A stretch of 64,000 nucleotides of DNA from contig JARDYH010000001.1 in assembly GCA_029215795.1 (NCBI GenBank), positions 230,791,654 through 230,855,653 of the forward strand, given 5' to 3'. This DNA comes from Anniella stebbinsi (Eukaryota > Chordata > Lepidosauria > Squamata > Anniellidae). Positions within the stretch are counted from its first letter, which is position 1; each line of letters begins with the position of its first letter. Below, in pieces: positions 42,588 to 54,028 of this stretch. The position numbers and the translations under genes were made by a program. The notes below the pieces were generated by a model that was not told the DNA's origin, searched no databases, and saw only the letters and a program-made list of their open reading frames with translations.

Positions 42588-42837
42588 TTTCTTTTTTCTC
42601 TTCTGGAACATGCATTCCTTTGGCTCTGAGAGTATTTTGGGCTATCTTCATAAGGCCAGTTTGCTCTTTTGCTCCCTGGTGAAGCAGGGTGTGGTTCCTC
42701 TGGATCCATGGTAACCTGATCTTCAGATCTCTCCTGGGGAAAAGGTGGCTATACAACCCTTTCTATCCATCCCCACCCCAAAAACACACAGTGTGCTCCT
42801 TCCCTCTTTTCTAAGAGTTTGGTCCATGCTGACAAGA

Positions 42838-42945
42838 TTACAAGTCCCAGCATTCCTGACCATGGGACATACTGACTTGCAATGATGGGAGTTGTAGTCC
42901 AACACCTTTGGAGGGCACCAGGTTGGGGAAGGGCTGCTCTAAACA
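42838..42945. mobile_element. Palindromic hAT-like MITE (GGACTACAAC type), worn
   Basis: AGTCCCAGCATTCCTGACCA and GATGGGAGTTGTAGTCCAAC are the diagnostic interior; the right end reads CACCAGGTTGGGGAAGG. The left end is degraded. Confidence 0.6.
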
Positions 42946-43100
42946 AAAAAAGAGAAGTAGGTGGCCCTAAGTTGTTCGTGAACAGTTTTCCACAACCCCA
43001 CAGTCACCTCTGCATATCATATTCTCCACCCTGTCCTCATGGTTTATCTGCTTTGGGAGAATGAGAATTTCACTTTCACTTTCTGCCTCCTTAGGGAGGA

Positions 43101-43655
43101 TGTGGCGTTAAGGCTTGTGAGCCTTAACTCCCAATTTCCCTGCTTTTTGGTGCTTGGTTGGAAACTGTAGAGCCTTAACATTGTTTTGTAAACCGTAGGT
43201 TTTTTGTTTAATGAATATATGATTCTGGCAGAGAAGAGCTGACAAGGGAGGGATTTGGGGTAGTATTATTGGATGAAGAGATATTTGATGAGTTGAGAGA
43301 AGCTTTTGATTGAATATTGAGAGAGTGAGATAGAGTTTTAGGGAATAGATGATTAGATAAGAAACAGTTTGAAACCATTTAAGAGTGTACTGACAGAAAC
43401 CATTAAGCTTTGTACTTGTAACCACTACATGTTTAAACCTGAAGAAACCATCATGGTTATTTACCTTCAATTAACCTTGTTAATAAATTCTTGTTCATTT
43501 CAACCAACTGGTGTGGTCTTTGAAGTGTGCCTGAGGAGGGTATTGGTGGCACCGGAAAATAGGTAAACTGAGGGCTAGGTGGCTGGGCTGTGGTGCTGTG
43601 AGTCCTAAATACTAAAGGTGAGACAGAAGCAGCAGCAACGGGTTGAAAAAACCTC
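43101..43655 (+). mobile_element. Weak LTR-like segment
   Basis: TGTGGCGTTAAGGC at the left, AATAAA at 43483-43488 followed by TTCTTGTTCATTTC and a GT-rich region, and CTCACA at the right would fit a degraded LTR. No target-site duplication supports the boundaries, which are a guess. Confidence 0.25.
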
Positions 43656-44264
43656 ACAATGCCCTCCCTTGAGGAAATGGGGTGAGCAGGCCCCTTCCTC
43701 CTGGAGCAATACAGGTACATTATGGCAGGGACCATGCTTAAGGCTATCAGCAGCCATGGCTTTATTTGGACAGGGAAGCCCAACATTTTCAACTCTGAGA
43801 GCTGTGTAACTTTTCTTGAACCCTTCATTGTATCAAACTAAGGGCTATCCCAAACTGTGCGAAGCAGGCTCCCTTTGCTGGTAAGTAATAAAAGAACAGC
43901 AAAGCTTTCCAAAACGGTTTCCAAAACCTTTCTGTTCTCCTTACAGAGTCAGTGAGCTTTGCATTTCAGTAATTCTCTGAAATGTAGTTGATCAGATAAA
44001 CAGAGTCCTTGGAGATATGCCATTCATTTGCATGTATCATTTTCAATGAAGATTTTTTTTAAAATCCCCAAGGGAATCCCATAGGAAAGTTTATCTTTCA
44101 TTTTGGACCAGCATTTTATTGTATAGTCCACCATCATTCAAACTTTTGCTTTAAAAAAGGGAACAATATCTCCTTTCTACTTTCTCATTTCAGTGTGTGA
44201 GAGAAAGTGAAAGGGGCTCCAGTCCTTTTAACTACTCCTTAGCACTCTCATGCACTTATGTATC
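43656..44264. other. Unassigned stretch
   Basis: No supported feature. Confidence 0.45.
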
Positions 44265-44335
44265 ATAAGATACATATAATGTATCAGATACATCAAAGAT
44301 ACATCTCATCAGATACATCAAAGATACATTAAAGA
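44265..44335 (+). repeat. Small tandem repeat of ATCAGATACATCAAAGATACAT type
   Basis: ATCAGATACATCAAAGATAC appears twice, about 26 bp apart, with extra GATACAT motifs on either side. Confidence 0.85.
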
Positions 44336-46336
44336 ATTACAGCAAGCACCACATGTATGTACCTCAAACTGCACATACTGTATAAGTAGCAAACCTTTGT
44401 GTTTGAAGCATCCTTCAGCATGTATTTTTACCTTATGTTTTTTTTCCATTAAGAAGTTTAAGTTGTGGCTATATGTATGTATCAGAAGACAACCCAAATA
44501 GATAGTGGCTGTGTTTGGACAATCGTGGGGTGAAAGAACGTGTCATGGCTTCTTCTCCTGCACATGCTGCGCATGTGACTGCCGTTTGCCTAATTACCTG
44601 TGATGCAGTGCAGGTTGCTGTGTCATCTCAATCCTGCACGCGGCATGGCAGGGATGGCTTCTCACCATGCCACAGCCCTTACTGCAAGCTATGGGTTGTG
44701 GGGTAGGTAAGAAACCACCCCGCCGCATCTCCGTGATAGCCCAACCCCAACCAATGTGTTGACATCCAACAGGAAATATTAATAATTCTTCATAAATGGT
44801 ATAAAACTACATGATGCTCTGATCAATTTTATTCTGTAAATGTGCAGGCATTCATTTTATTGTTCATGGTTCTTTCCAATGATTTCAACTGCATCTAATT
44901 TTCACACATTAAACACAGATGGGAGAATTAGAAGGAAGGGCTGGGTATTTTAAGCAGTACTGACAAAACTCAGCAATGTCACATACAAGAATGTGTCGGC
45001 ATTCTTGGTTTCATTCACTGCTGAGGCGCTTCTCCATGAATTTTGTAAACTGTGGAGCAAGACTCTGCATTTCACAGCAGCATACACCTTGCATGAAAAC
45101 AAACCTGTTGTTTCTAATTGCTATCTTCCTCACGTATTGCATTTCTTTACAACAGCGTTTTGGGTTTTTGTTTGTTTGTTTTTGGGCTATATTTCCTAGC
45201 ACTTCAAAAGAGGATTATCTTTTATAATGCTGTTTCTCTGTCCAGATGACCTTTAGATGATCTGAGCATTTCGGAACAAAGAAGCGCCCCACTGCCCTCT
45301 TCCCTCCGAGACAAGACAAGCAAATTCTTTTAACTCTCTACCACAACATTTAAAACAATTTTGTTAAACCATGGCTTTCAAAGCAAGAGTACCACAGGTC
45401 CATGAATGTGAGTGTTAATTTTTAAATGCCTTCAGAAATATGAAGCAATCTTCACTGCTAGCTGCTGATGTTTGCGTTCTAAGATCAAGATGAAATAAAT
45501 ATTTGCAGAAGTTCAAATAATTCAGATGTTGTTTTTCTGGTGCTATCCTGTCTCTCTATCTCTCTTTCCCCCCCACCCCCTCCTGCCCCCAAAATGCATT
45601 TGTCACTAGATGGTGAAAGTTGTGAAAAGGCAGAAACTAAACATTATTAATCTGAAATAATTAACATGATTAATGAATAATTTCACAACTAAATAAATGT
45701 GCATGCTTAAATTGAAGTATGCAGCATCACTTGAACTGCAAGGGGGAATAAGCTCCTACTGATCCTAATTTAAAAGGAACAGTCATTATCTCTGATCCCT
45801 GGTAAATCATTTTCCCTATTTTTGTCTTTTTAGGGGGAGGCAAGTGGTGTAGTGGAGCCAGGATTTGCGGGGACACAGCACTGAAACTTCTGATTAGCAG
45901 GGGTGCTGACACCATCTGCCCCCTGCCCCCTCCCAGAATTCCCTGCTTCCTCTGAGCTCAGTTACAGTCCTCACAGCAGCTGGATGGGAATGGATTTTTC
46001 CAGCAACAATATATTATTGTGAGCTATCCCCATTATAATGTAAAGTAATTTGGGGTGGCTTGTCTTGAATGGGCAGTTAAGACCCATTAGCTCTACTAAA
46101 GATCTGCTCCTAGTGGAGCTGAAAATTGCTAGAACTGGTTTGTTGCTATGGATCAACACAGCTGCCTGCATTTTTGGACTGTCCTGGGGGGGGGGGGGCT
46201 ATGGACACTGTCATGATGAGCACCTGTATTTCAGAATGTACCATTAGCCTGGGTTAAGGCCATCTTAGAAATCTTATTAGTGTGCGTTGTTAGTGTTGTC
46301 ATTCGTCAGAGTTCAGTTCCATCTTCAAAGCCTCTA
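44336..46336. other. Unassigned stretch
   Basis: Two kilobases with no supported element. 44505-44750 is richer in GC and CpG and has GCATGG/CCATGCC inverted motifs, possibly an unrecognised palindromic element. A run of 10 or more G lies near 46187-46198. Confidence 0.35.
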
Positions 46337-46410
46337 GCAGTGAAATCCTGTATTTGAGTTCAATGGGGCTTTATTTCTGGGCAAATGGCTATAGGGCTGC
46401 ATTTTAAGGG
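46337..46410. repeat. Fragment of palindromic GCAATCCTA-type repeat
   Basis: AGCAGTGAAATCCTGTATTT, TTGAGTTCAATGGGGCTTTA and ATAGGGCTGCATT have the order of the MITE at 29730 but the arms are worn. Confidence 0.35.
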
Positions 46411-46534
46411 CTATATCTCTGAGAAGGTGGATGCATCTTGTGTCTCATACACATATAGGTCGATGCATGCATGTGAATACTGTATGGTGTGCACCTAAAC
46501 ACTTATTGCACTGCCTGCCGTTTCACAAACTGCA

Positions 46535-47200
46535 GCTCCTTTGAACTTCAGCCACCCTTAATCAGAGGTTGGTTAAACTGCGGTGAAAGGAAATGCCAAT
46601 TTTCCTTTTCCTTTTGATGTACATTCATAAGAAATAGTGCATTTATAGAGTGTGAGAATTAGTCCAAATCGGGGTGCCCAGAAAGGCTGATATTTAAAAA
46701 GTTGGCAAAGCTGTCATCATTCCTGCATTGAGCAGGGGGTTGGACTCAATGGCCTTATAGCCCCCTTCCAACTCTACTATTCTATGATTCTATGATTTCA
46801 ACAAACCTGTTCTCCCTTTCCTGGTATAACCAGCAATACTATGGCTATGCCCCATTAATTGCATTCTCTTTCCCATTGTCCAAAATTCACACCCATGGCA
46901 GGGAAGGAGATAAATTTTGCCTATTCCCCTTTGCCCCGGCAGCCCCCTGCCCCTCCCTTGAAAGTTGGCTCTGAAAGGCTGAAGGACCCTACTGTGAGAA
47001 GCGATGTGGGATGCAGCCAGTGAAAGGGAATTGGCAGCAATAGCTAGGGATGGATGAAACTGTCCAGTCACTTTCTGCCACATTTGAGTTTTTAAGATCA
47101 CGAGTTCTTTCCATTCCAAATATGAAGAAATTTGTGAATTTCAATAAACACTTACAAAAACCAAACAAATAGAAATGAAATTTTCACTTGTTTCATGTTC
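46535..47200 (+). repeat. Long direct repeat D, copy 2, with CR1 insertion
   Basis: It is collinear with 39030-39680. Between GCTGTCATCAT and TTCAACAAACC, where copy 1 reads straight through, 46722-46796 is an inserted CR1 tail. The AATTTGCAAATTTCC segment of copy 1 is missing. The CR1 insertion therefore postdates the event that made two copies. Confidence 0.8.
46722..46796 (+). mobile_element. CR1 LINE 3' terminal fragment
   Basis: AGGGGGTTGGACTCAATGGC, CCCCCTTCCAACTCTACTAT and the ending ATTCTATGATTCTATGAT are the classic CR1 3' end with its octamer tail. It is extremely 5'-truncated. Confidence 0.9.
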
Positions 47201-47344
47201 CAAAGCTGTTGCATCTTCAACACTGTCAAGAGGGCAGCATCCTCTACTGCACCTATGGGCAACAGACTACCTTAGGAGGTGCAGGGCAGGGCATGTGGCA
47301 CATACATTTTTGTCTTCTTGTTCCACCTCACCATCTGCTGCTGC

Positions 47345-47400
47345 CTGAGCTGGGAAGCCTTTGGTCTGATCCAGCATAACTCTTCTGATGTTATTAGGAA
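47345..47400 (+). mobile_element. CR1-like LINE 3' terminal fragment
   Basis: TTTGGTCTGATCCAGCATAA followed by CTCTTCTGATGTTATTAGG matches the end of the family seen at 26840-26897. The preceding 47201-47344 may belong to it. Confidence 0.5.
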
Positions 47401-47877
47401 TGTACAGACAGCATTAGGAATGTTTTTTCTCTTCTTATCCTGGAAAGAGATTTTCTAGTACAGATGCTGCCTAATACACAAAGATGGCCTAGAAAAGAGA
47501 GCTCCCGTTCCTGTCATATCTGTGTAGACAAAGGGGATTTAGTAGGTGCCGCTTGTCATTGGTTGTGCTGCCATAATGCTATGGGAAGAGAAAAACCGTA
47601 CTTGCCAAAAACATTCTCTTCTATATGATTAAAGGTAAAGAAGTTCTGCCATATATTCCATCTGACCATCCTACTAAGTAATGAATGAATTGAATAAGTA
47701 GTTAAGAGGTAGTGATCATTTAAAAATAATAATCTCTTCTTAGCTTGAATGATAAGCCGTCTGAACAGGAAACAGGTGAGTTCTGTGTTGTATGCAGCAC
47801 CTCTAGCACACATTTCACACCAAATAAATGTGTGGAATCATTGTAACGTCCTTGCATTCATCAGTAAAAACAGATGA
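47401..47877. other. Unassigned stretch
   Basis: No recognisable element. Confidence 0.45.
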
Positions 47878-48290
47878 TGGATGGATTTGATTTGTACCCC
47901 ACCTTTCTACCAAGAAAATGGCAGCCAATCATAGGAACTAAATAAAAATAAATCAAAACTTAATTAAAATAATAATGAAACAAATATCATTAAAATACCA
48001 TTAAAATCACAACAATAGCAGCACCCAGCCCAACCTGCCTGAGGAAAATTCTCTTTGCCTGCTGGCAGAAGGACAGCAGGGAGGGAGCCAACCTAGCCTC
48101 CCTCAGCAGGGCCTTCCACAGCCTGGGATCAGCCATGGAGAAGACCGTCTTTAATATCATCACCAAATGTGTCTCCGAAGGTGGCAGTACCAAAACTACG
48201 GCCTCTCCCAAAGACCTTAAAACCCAGACAGGCTCATATGGCACACATTGTCCTTCAGGTAGCCTGGTCCCAAAATCCAGAATCTTTGTT
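47878..48290 (-). mobile_element. L2/CR1-group LINE: ORF2 C-terminus and 3' end
   Basis: The minus-strand frame 48319-47990 includes WKALLREARLAPSLLSFCQQ, the same region as EARLAPTLLSFRRQ in the L2 at 8975. Downstream on that strand is a T-rich 3' UTR and TTGGTAGAAAGGTGGGGTAC, a terminal-stem equivalent. It is a separate subfamily, with no RT core left. Confidence 0.8.
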
Positions 48291-48649
48291 GGACTAAAGA
48301 GTTCTTTATTGACATTCATAACATATATTTCCTAAATTTTGCTTTATTTTAATGCTCTTTCTGCCCAAACTCTCTCCTTGCACCTTACTCTCAGCTCGAG
48401 GCTTCAACCTGCTACTACCCTATGCAGTAGCCTTTCCCTTCCAATCTAGCAATCTATCTCTTTTGTAAGAGATAGCATAATAATAGCAGCAGGAGAGGTA
48501 TATTAAGTGGGTCAGTTGTTTCCAGTAGCCTGAAGCCTATTATGATCATCCACCTATAATCAGCTTGCATCAGTTTTTCTGATATCAACAAAAGAAATTT
48601 ATGTGCATCCTGATACATTCAAGATTTGGAACAGGGAATCTCCATGTAT

Positions 48650-49012
48650 GTTTTTTATTTATTAAAATGTTTATTGAATTGCCTTTCTGACCAAAATGGA
48701 CTCCATAGCGATATACACATTTAACAACAACAAAAAAACCATCAAATTAAGAACAGGGTGTTCTTCCTTTAAAACAACCAGAAAATGGAATAAAACCATT
48801 TAAATGCATCCAAAGCCACCTAAATAAAACAGTCTTTACAGCAGCGAAAGTGAGGCAAAGATCTGGCTAATCAGACTTACATAGGAGAGAGTTCCATAAC
48901 TGGGGTGTTATCACAGAAAAGGCCCTGTCTCATTTCCTCACCAAGCTATCTTGACTTGGTTGTAGGAGATATGACAGCAACTCTGACAGAGATGGTGAAT
49001 TACTGACAGGTT
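48650..49012 (-). mobile_element. L2/CR1-group LINE 3' end
   Basis: From left to right (minus-strand 3' to 5'): TTTATTTATTAAAATG tail, GAATTGCCTTTCTGACC, AT-rich 3' UTR, then TCCATAACTGGGGTGTTATC and GAAAAGGCCCTGTCTC, equivalent to the TTCCATAATTGG and GAAAAGGCCCTTTCC motifs in the L2 at 9270-9310. It is worn, and lies only 360 bp from the previous LINE in the same orientation. Confidence 0.72.
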
Positions 49013-49939
49013 CCTGTGGGAGGAGACACTCTTTCTGATACTCTGACCCCCCCCCCCACCATTTAGAACAGTGATGGGAAGCCTCTGGCCTATTGGAGGG
49101 TCCCCATTTGGTCTAGGGCCTGCCCCTTCTCCTCCAACCCCACCCATTCCCTCTGAGATCCAAATCTCTGATCTCCAATCCAGGGCTGGCCCTAGGGGTA
49201 GATAAGCTGGGTGGTCACCCAGGCACTGAGCTAAGGGGGGCATTGAGCTAAGGGGATGGGAGGTGTAAACTGAGCTGAAGGGGGCAGCAAGCTGAGCTCA
49301 ATGGCTGTGTTGTTGTTTTTTAATGTTCTGTCTGCGATGAGGCAGGGTGTCAAAAAACAAGTGCCTGTAGCCTTTTTTTCCCAAGGTCCTACAGGTTGTT
49401 TCGCTACTAACTACAAAATGATGTTCCTTCCATGAGCTTTAAAGTATGTTTTTCAGTTTCCACTTTGATGTCATTTGCACTAGATTAAAATCAGTGGGGT
49501 ACAGCAGTACTTTATGGCAAAGTTGCCAAGTACTTAGCACTTCAAATACTGTAAACACTATAAGCACTAAATAAATAATAATCAAATAAAGCCATAAGAG
49601 GTGAGCGAGATACCTTTTCCATACAATTTCCTGGAATGTTTCTGTTTCCTTTGACAGCTAAGGCATACAAGAACATTGACAAGACAAGGCTATTTATTTT
49701 GGCAACCACAAGTGTGCAGTTGCGCACCTCTGCAAGACCGACATTTTTTAAAAAACAAATTACAAACACATCTGCACAAATTCCTGAGGCCAAAAAATAT
49801 TTTTTAAAATGGGGTTGGCAAATGAGTGACAGCCCTTCCAAAGTGCTGTTTCAGCATTGTTGGAGGGGCACTCACTGGCTTGAAGTGGCATGGGCAGTTG
49901 TGATTGGGAAGAGTGGCCTAGGCCAATTATACGCCTGCC
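49013..49939. other. Unassigned stretch
   Basis: 49075-49200 (GTGATGGGAAGCCTCTGGCC) faintly resembles hAT-type MITE ends. No gene is supported; the open frames at 49542-49841 and 49636-50040 overlap on opposite strands. Confidence 0.35.
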
Positions 49940-50500
49940 ATTGTTTCTGGGTAGCTCTGTACCTGATCCCCATAACCCACAATGGGTTGGCTCAACCAGG
50001 TTCGAATGATGCTAACTCATCATGGGTAGGCAATCCCTAGAACAAACCATGGGTTGTCAAGGTGGTTTGTTGTCCAAAAATAAGCCACAATGCGGGAAGC
50101 AGTCTGGATTTGGATGACATAACAAGAACCCATTATGGCTTGTTACCCAGGCTGACCATATGAAACGAAGTACAGGGCTCCTGTATCTTTAACAGTTGTG
50201 ATGAAGAGGAATTTCAACAGGTGTCATTTGTATGCATGTAGCTCCTGGTGAAATTCCCCCTTCATCACAACAATTAAAGCTGCAGGAGCTATATTAGAGT
50301 GACCAGATACAAAAGTGGGCAGGGCTCTTGCAGCTTTAACTGTTGTGATGAAGAGGGAATTTCACCAGGTGCTGAATGCATACAAATGACACCTGCTGAA
50401 ATTCCCCTTTCAATACAACTGTTAAAGATATAGGAGCCCTGTCCTCCTTTTAATATGGTCAGCCTCTGTTACCCACAGTGGGTTGTTGTGTCATAGCAAA
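49940..50500. repeat. AACCCA/TGGGTT-rich repeat interrupted by a hAT MITE
   Basis: CATAACCCACAATGGGTTGG, AACAAACCATGGGTTGTC, ACCCATTATGGCTTGTTACC and, beyond the insertion, ACCCACAGTGGGTTGTTGTG are repeated AACCCA/TGGGTT palindromic motifs. The hAT element at 50159-50466 split the last one. The host repeat is probably an older DNA transposon but is not recognised. Confidence 0.5.
50159..50466. mobile_element. hAT-type palindromic MITE, copy 6
   Basis: It starts AGGCTGACCATATGAAACG and ends TAATATGGTCAGCCTC. A perfect 8-bp repeat TGTTACCC flanks it (50151-50158, 50467-50474). It is 308 bp, with small internal gaps compared with the 320-bp copies. Confidence 0.9.
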
Positions 50501-51007
50501 CCCAATCAATTGGATCTCTCCCCAGACAATATGAACTAAATATTTTATATAGTTGTATATGATACTGAATAGATGCTAATTTGAAGCTTAAGCTGGCTGT
50601 AAAATATATCCTTGGGAGCCTGAAAGGAAGATGCCTGCTTATTAGCTAGTGCTGCTGTTCAACTGTAAGGGAGTCTAAACCCATCATGTTAAGGTAAGAT
50701 TGCTCAGGCAGGCTTATAATTGGCCCAGGCCAAGTAGCCCTGTTTACAGGTTTTGTTGTAAATAGAGAAGGAGCAGGGAAAGCTTTAAGGGGGGAAGAGC
50801 AGATTGTCTGTCACAGAAGGAACTCCAGGCCCACCAGAGAAAGAGTTCAAAGAATGAGTGATTGAATGCCACCTGAGATTTACAGGTGAGATAGTGCTGA
50901 AAAGTAATTTTCTGTGGCAGTTACCACAGAGAAAGCGCAGGAGTGATATGAGGCCAGGTTTGAGGAAAGAGTCCTTCCTGAGTGAGCAGTGAAGAAGGCC
51001 AGCAGCA
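50475..51007. other. Unassigned stretch
   Basis: Apart from the right flank of the AACCCA repeat, no element is recognised. Confidence 0.4.
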
Positions 51008-51327
51008 GAGGCTGACCATATGAAAAGGAGGACAGGGCTCATGTGACTTTAAGAGTTGTAAAGAAAAGGGAATTTCAGCCGGTGTCATTTGTATGCGATT
51101 AGTTCCTGGTGAAATTCCTTCTTCATCACAACAGTTAAAGTTGCAGCCACTATACTAGAGTGACCATATACAAAAGAAGGCAAGGACCCTGCAACTTTAA
51201 CTGTTGTGATGAAGAGGGAATTTCACCAGGGACTAATTGCATACAATTGACACTGGCTGAAATTCCCTTTTCTCTACAACTGTTAAAGTTACATGAGCCC
51301 TGTCCTCCTTTTCATATGGTCAGCATA
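51008..51327. mobile_element. hAT-type 320-bp palindromic MITE, copy 7
   Basis: GAGGCTGACCATATGAAAAG to CTTTTCATATGGTCAGCATA. Both terminal positions carry substitutions. The flanking 8-mers (CAGCAGCA and GATAACAA) do not match, so the duplication has been lost or one end was rearranged. It has the family-standard 320 bp. Confidence 0.85.
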
Positions 51328-51335
51328 GATAACAA

Positions 51336-52380
51336 CAAGAATACCTGGGAGATTGAGCCTCATGAAGCAGAAAGAAGCTCTGCCAGAAGGGGATTGGAAT
51401 TCGGAGGAGACACTCAGGAGAAGCACAACGCAATCTCTCTTCCCTTATCACCATAAAAGAAAAAATGAAGCACATCTATCATTCTGCTTGGTCCCAGGGC
51501 AAAGAGGAGCTGCAGGCAAGAATCCCAGATGTAGCCCATGCATGCAATAATTCTCACAAGTGGCCCCGAGCTTTGTACACATGTGCATGGGTCCTTGGAT
51601 TGGGCAGCAGCAGGCCCCCAACATCACACTTGCACCCCATAAAGCTTCTGGGTGGTCCTGCAAGGCTGACCACGGGTGGGAGGGGGCATCAAAGACACTC
51701 CTCGATCAGGGTGCTATTTATCCTAGGGCTGGCCCTCTTCCAGTCAGTACTACTCCAATCAGTACTACAGTACTACACAACAGACTCCCAATCCTGTCTT
51801 GATGCCCCTTCTCCAAATCTTGGAGATTTTTCAAACGGAATATTTTTGTAGGGGGATGGATTCACAATAGGCCACTGTGGCTCCACTTCCCCACCCATTG
51901 AATCTCAACTGCTGCTCCACCTGAAAACATTGGATCAAACTGACCAGTTGCATATTCACCCAAACAAGATTCAATCACATCTGCCAAATCACTTTGTTCA
52001 TCCAGGATTAAATCTTGGATGACAATATTCTTTCCACTTACTGACTTCAAATTAAGTGGCAGCCTATTATGACCTCATGAGTTTCCATGAGACCAGTCAA
52101 GAACCTACTGGTTGGATGGTAAGCCAAATAGAGGAACAGCCACAAAATGTCTCCTCTCCCTTCTGCTTCTTTACTGGAATGAGATAGGCCTTGTTCAATT
52201 CTCCTCCATAGGAATAACCCCATTGCCCTGGTGAATTTAAATACAGAAGTATAGTGCCTGATTTCATAAAGGTATTTGGAATCACAGATTTAAGGAATGC
52301 ACTCAATGTCATGATGGGAAAAGATTATTATCAAGCCTGAAATTTAAGCTAAGAATTCCCAGATGCAACCAGTTGTCTTA
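51336..52380. other. Unassigned stretch
   Basis: No recognisable element. The plus-strand frame at 51465-51851 (128 codons) overlaps other frames and shows no known motif. Confidence 0.4.
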
Positions 52381-52479
52381 GGGTGCAATCCTATACATGT
52401 TTAGACAGAAAAACGTTCCACAATTCCCAGCATTTCCCTGCCAGCATGATTTGGTCTAAACATGCATAGGCTTGCACCC
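52381..52479. mobile_element. Palindromic GCAATCCTA-type MITE with TTA flanks
   Basis: GGGTGCAATCCTATACATGT and its inverted counterpart ACATGCATAGGCTTGCACCC-like right end form the clearest termini of this family (right arm 52457-52479). TTA lies directly outside both ends. A 3-bp TTA duplication fits PIF/Harbinger-type insertion, but three bases can match by chance. Confidence 0.65.
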
Positions 52480-52614
52480 TTAAGCACAAAGACAAATATT
52501 CCCACATAGGGGATTTATGAGAAATTTGTTTCAATTCCTTTTTTACAAGATTCCACTGCATTTACTCTCCCGGAACAGAGTGAGGACCCGAATGCAATCT
52601 GCAGTCGAAGTTCA

Positions 52615-52927
52615 TACATTTCTGAGCTTACAGTGTGATCTGTGGAACCAAAAACAAATGCATTTTTGAAAAATGCAAGTGAAAAAATGTGTAGTTTTGA
52701 AAAACGTGAACAAACACACTTTAATCAATGGGAGAAAATGTGTACATTCAAAAATGCACATAACTGAAATGTACATTTGGGAAAATATTCACAAAATATG
52801 CATGAATTTTCAGGGGAAAATAACAGTGAAGTTCCCAATCTGATAAGGACATGAGCCAGAATAGTTTCAAGATGGAATTCAGAAAACCTCAGAAAAAAAC
52901 AAATTTTGCTGATTTGCACATCCCTAT
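52615..52927. repeat. AT-rich degenerate repeat ending TTTGCACATCCCTA
   Basis: Repeated AAAAATGCA, AAAATGTGTA and AAAATATTCAC motifs, ending GATTTGCACATCCCTA at 52911-52926. The ending is shared with about 13717-13731 and is the inverse of the AGGGATG start of other copies. Confidence 0.5.
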
Positions 52928-53371
52928 GCTTATCCGATCTTAAAATATAAAATAGATCAATATGGCACCTCAATGAACTAACTGAGTAAATAATATTGGC
53001 CCAGTTTCTCATATGCAAAAGAGAAGGGTAGAAAAAGAACAAACAGTTGGTTACAACCCAGGTTCCCCCCCCCCCCACTACACATTTGGAGGTGAAAATC
53101 GATAACTGGTGAATTTTTAAGCAAATTTATAAATGGTTCCCATATGCTTTGTGTCAGTGCTATCATAAATCTCATTCCATTGTCACTGTTCTGTATAACT
53201 TTATTAGATAGCCTGCCTAATTATTCCTTAGTGTGAGGGTAGGTTTTTGAGCTCTCCGGAGAGAAGCAAACCATCAAATGGTATCTGGCAGCCCATCCCA
53301 GCTGTACACATTACTAATTCCAGATGTGGTAATAAAGGAGGGTTGACAACAGTATGCTGCCCAAGATAGGG

Positions 53372-53392
53372 GAGAGAGAGAGAGAGAGAGAG
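53372..53392 (+). repeat. (GA)n microsatellite
   Basis: About ten GA units; the flanks 52928-53371 and 53393-53636 are otherwise unassigned. Confidence 0.95.
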
Positions 53393-53636
53393 AATGAATG
53401 ACATGTACAGCCTGTTTCCTGTTCCTAAATCCTGCACATTGTTTTCAATCAGTCAAGCATGAAAAAAAATAAAAATCAATATCTGCATTTTAATATGTAG
53501 TTAATTTTAAATATTATAGGATTGAATGAATAGATAATGAAATACATTTTGGGAGTTCTTTGAAGCTGTGCATTTTTTTTTTAAAGAAGTTGAATGTTTT
53601 AAAGATTGAAGACATAATCTAGCCAAAACAAAGCAT

Positions 53637-53800
53637 TTCTACCACCCGTTACTTTCAATGGGACAGTTGAGCATGCACATAATTATATTCCATTGAAAGT
53701 AATCAACTGAGGCTTCAGTATTGTACAAATGTACCTGAGAGTAAGTCCCATGGAATATAGTGGGACTTACTTCTAAGTAAACATGCACAGGATTGCACTG
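53637..53800. repeat. Two adjoining short palindromic repeats
   Basis: The first part has GTTACTTTCAATGGGACAG with inverted CCATTGAAAGTAATC (53646-53703). The second, from about 53715, has GAGAGTAAGTCCCAT, its inverse GGGACTTACTTC and the family ending CACAGGATTGCACTG at 53800. Confidence 0.55.
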
Positions 53801-53950
53801 TTAATGGCACTCAATTTTCACTGCCTGGATCATGCTATAAGTACTTTTTCTTTAGAATTGCTGTGCCAACATGTTGCTGAGATTATTTCTAAACATCAAG
53901 CATCACTACTCATTGGCTCAGTCTCTTTAAAATCATGTCACCTAAAATAT

Positions 53951-54028
53951 TGGATTGAATCTAGTGTTAGTCCCATTCATTTCAACGGGTCTACTCTAAA
54001 TAGGAGTAACATTGGCTGCAACCTATTG
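53951..54028. repeat. Palindromic GTTAGTCC/TAGACC repeat, copy 2
   Basis: GTGTTAGTCCCATTCATTTC, AACGGGTCTACTCTAAATAG and ACATTGGCTGCAACC correspond to 15590-15675. Confidence 0.4.

Noticed and set aside
42482..42756. Poly-serine, poly-leucine and poly-phenylalanine frames
   Set aside because: They are three translations of one (GAA)n array.
51160..51456. Recurring peptide (TLAEIPFSLQLLKLHEPCPPF) in open frames at 31194, 31255, 35088, 36590, 51160, 63198 and 63464
   Set aside because: All lie inside the hAT palindromes. The same peptide appears on both strands because the element is its own reverse complement; it reflects repeat copies, not a gene family.
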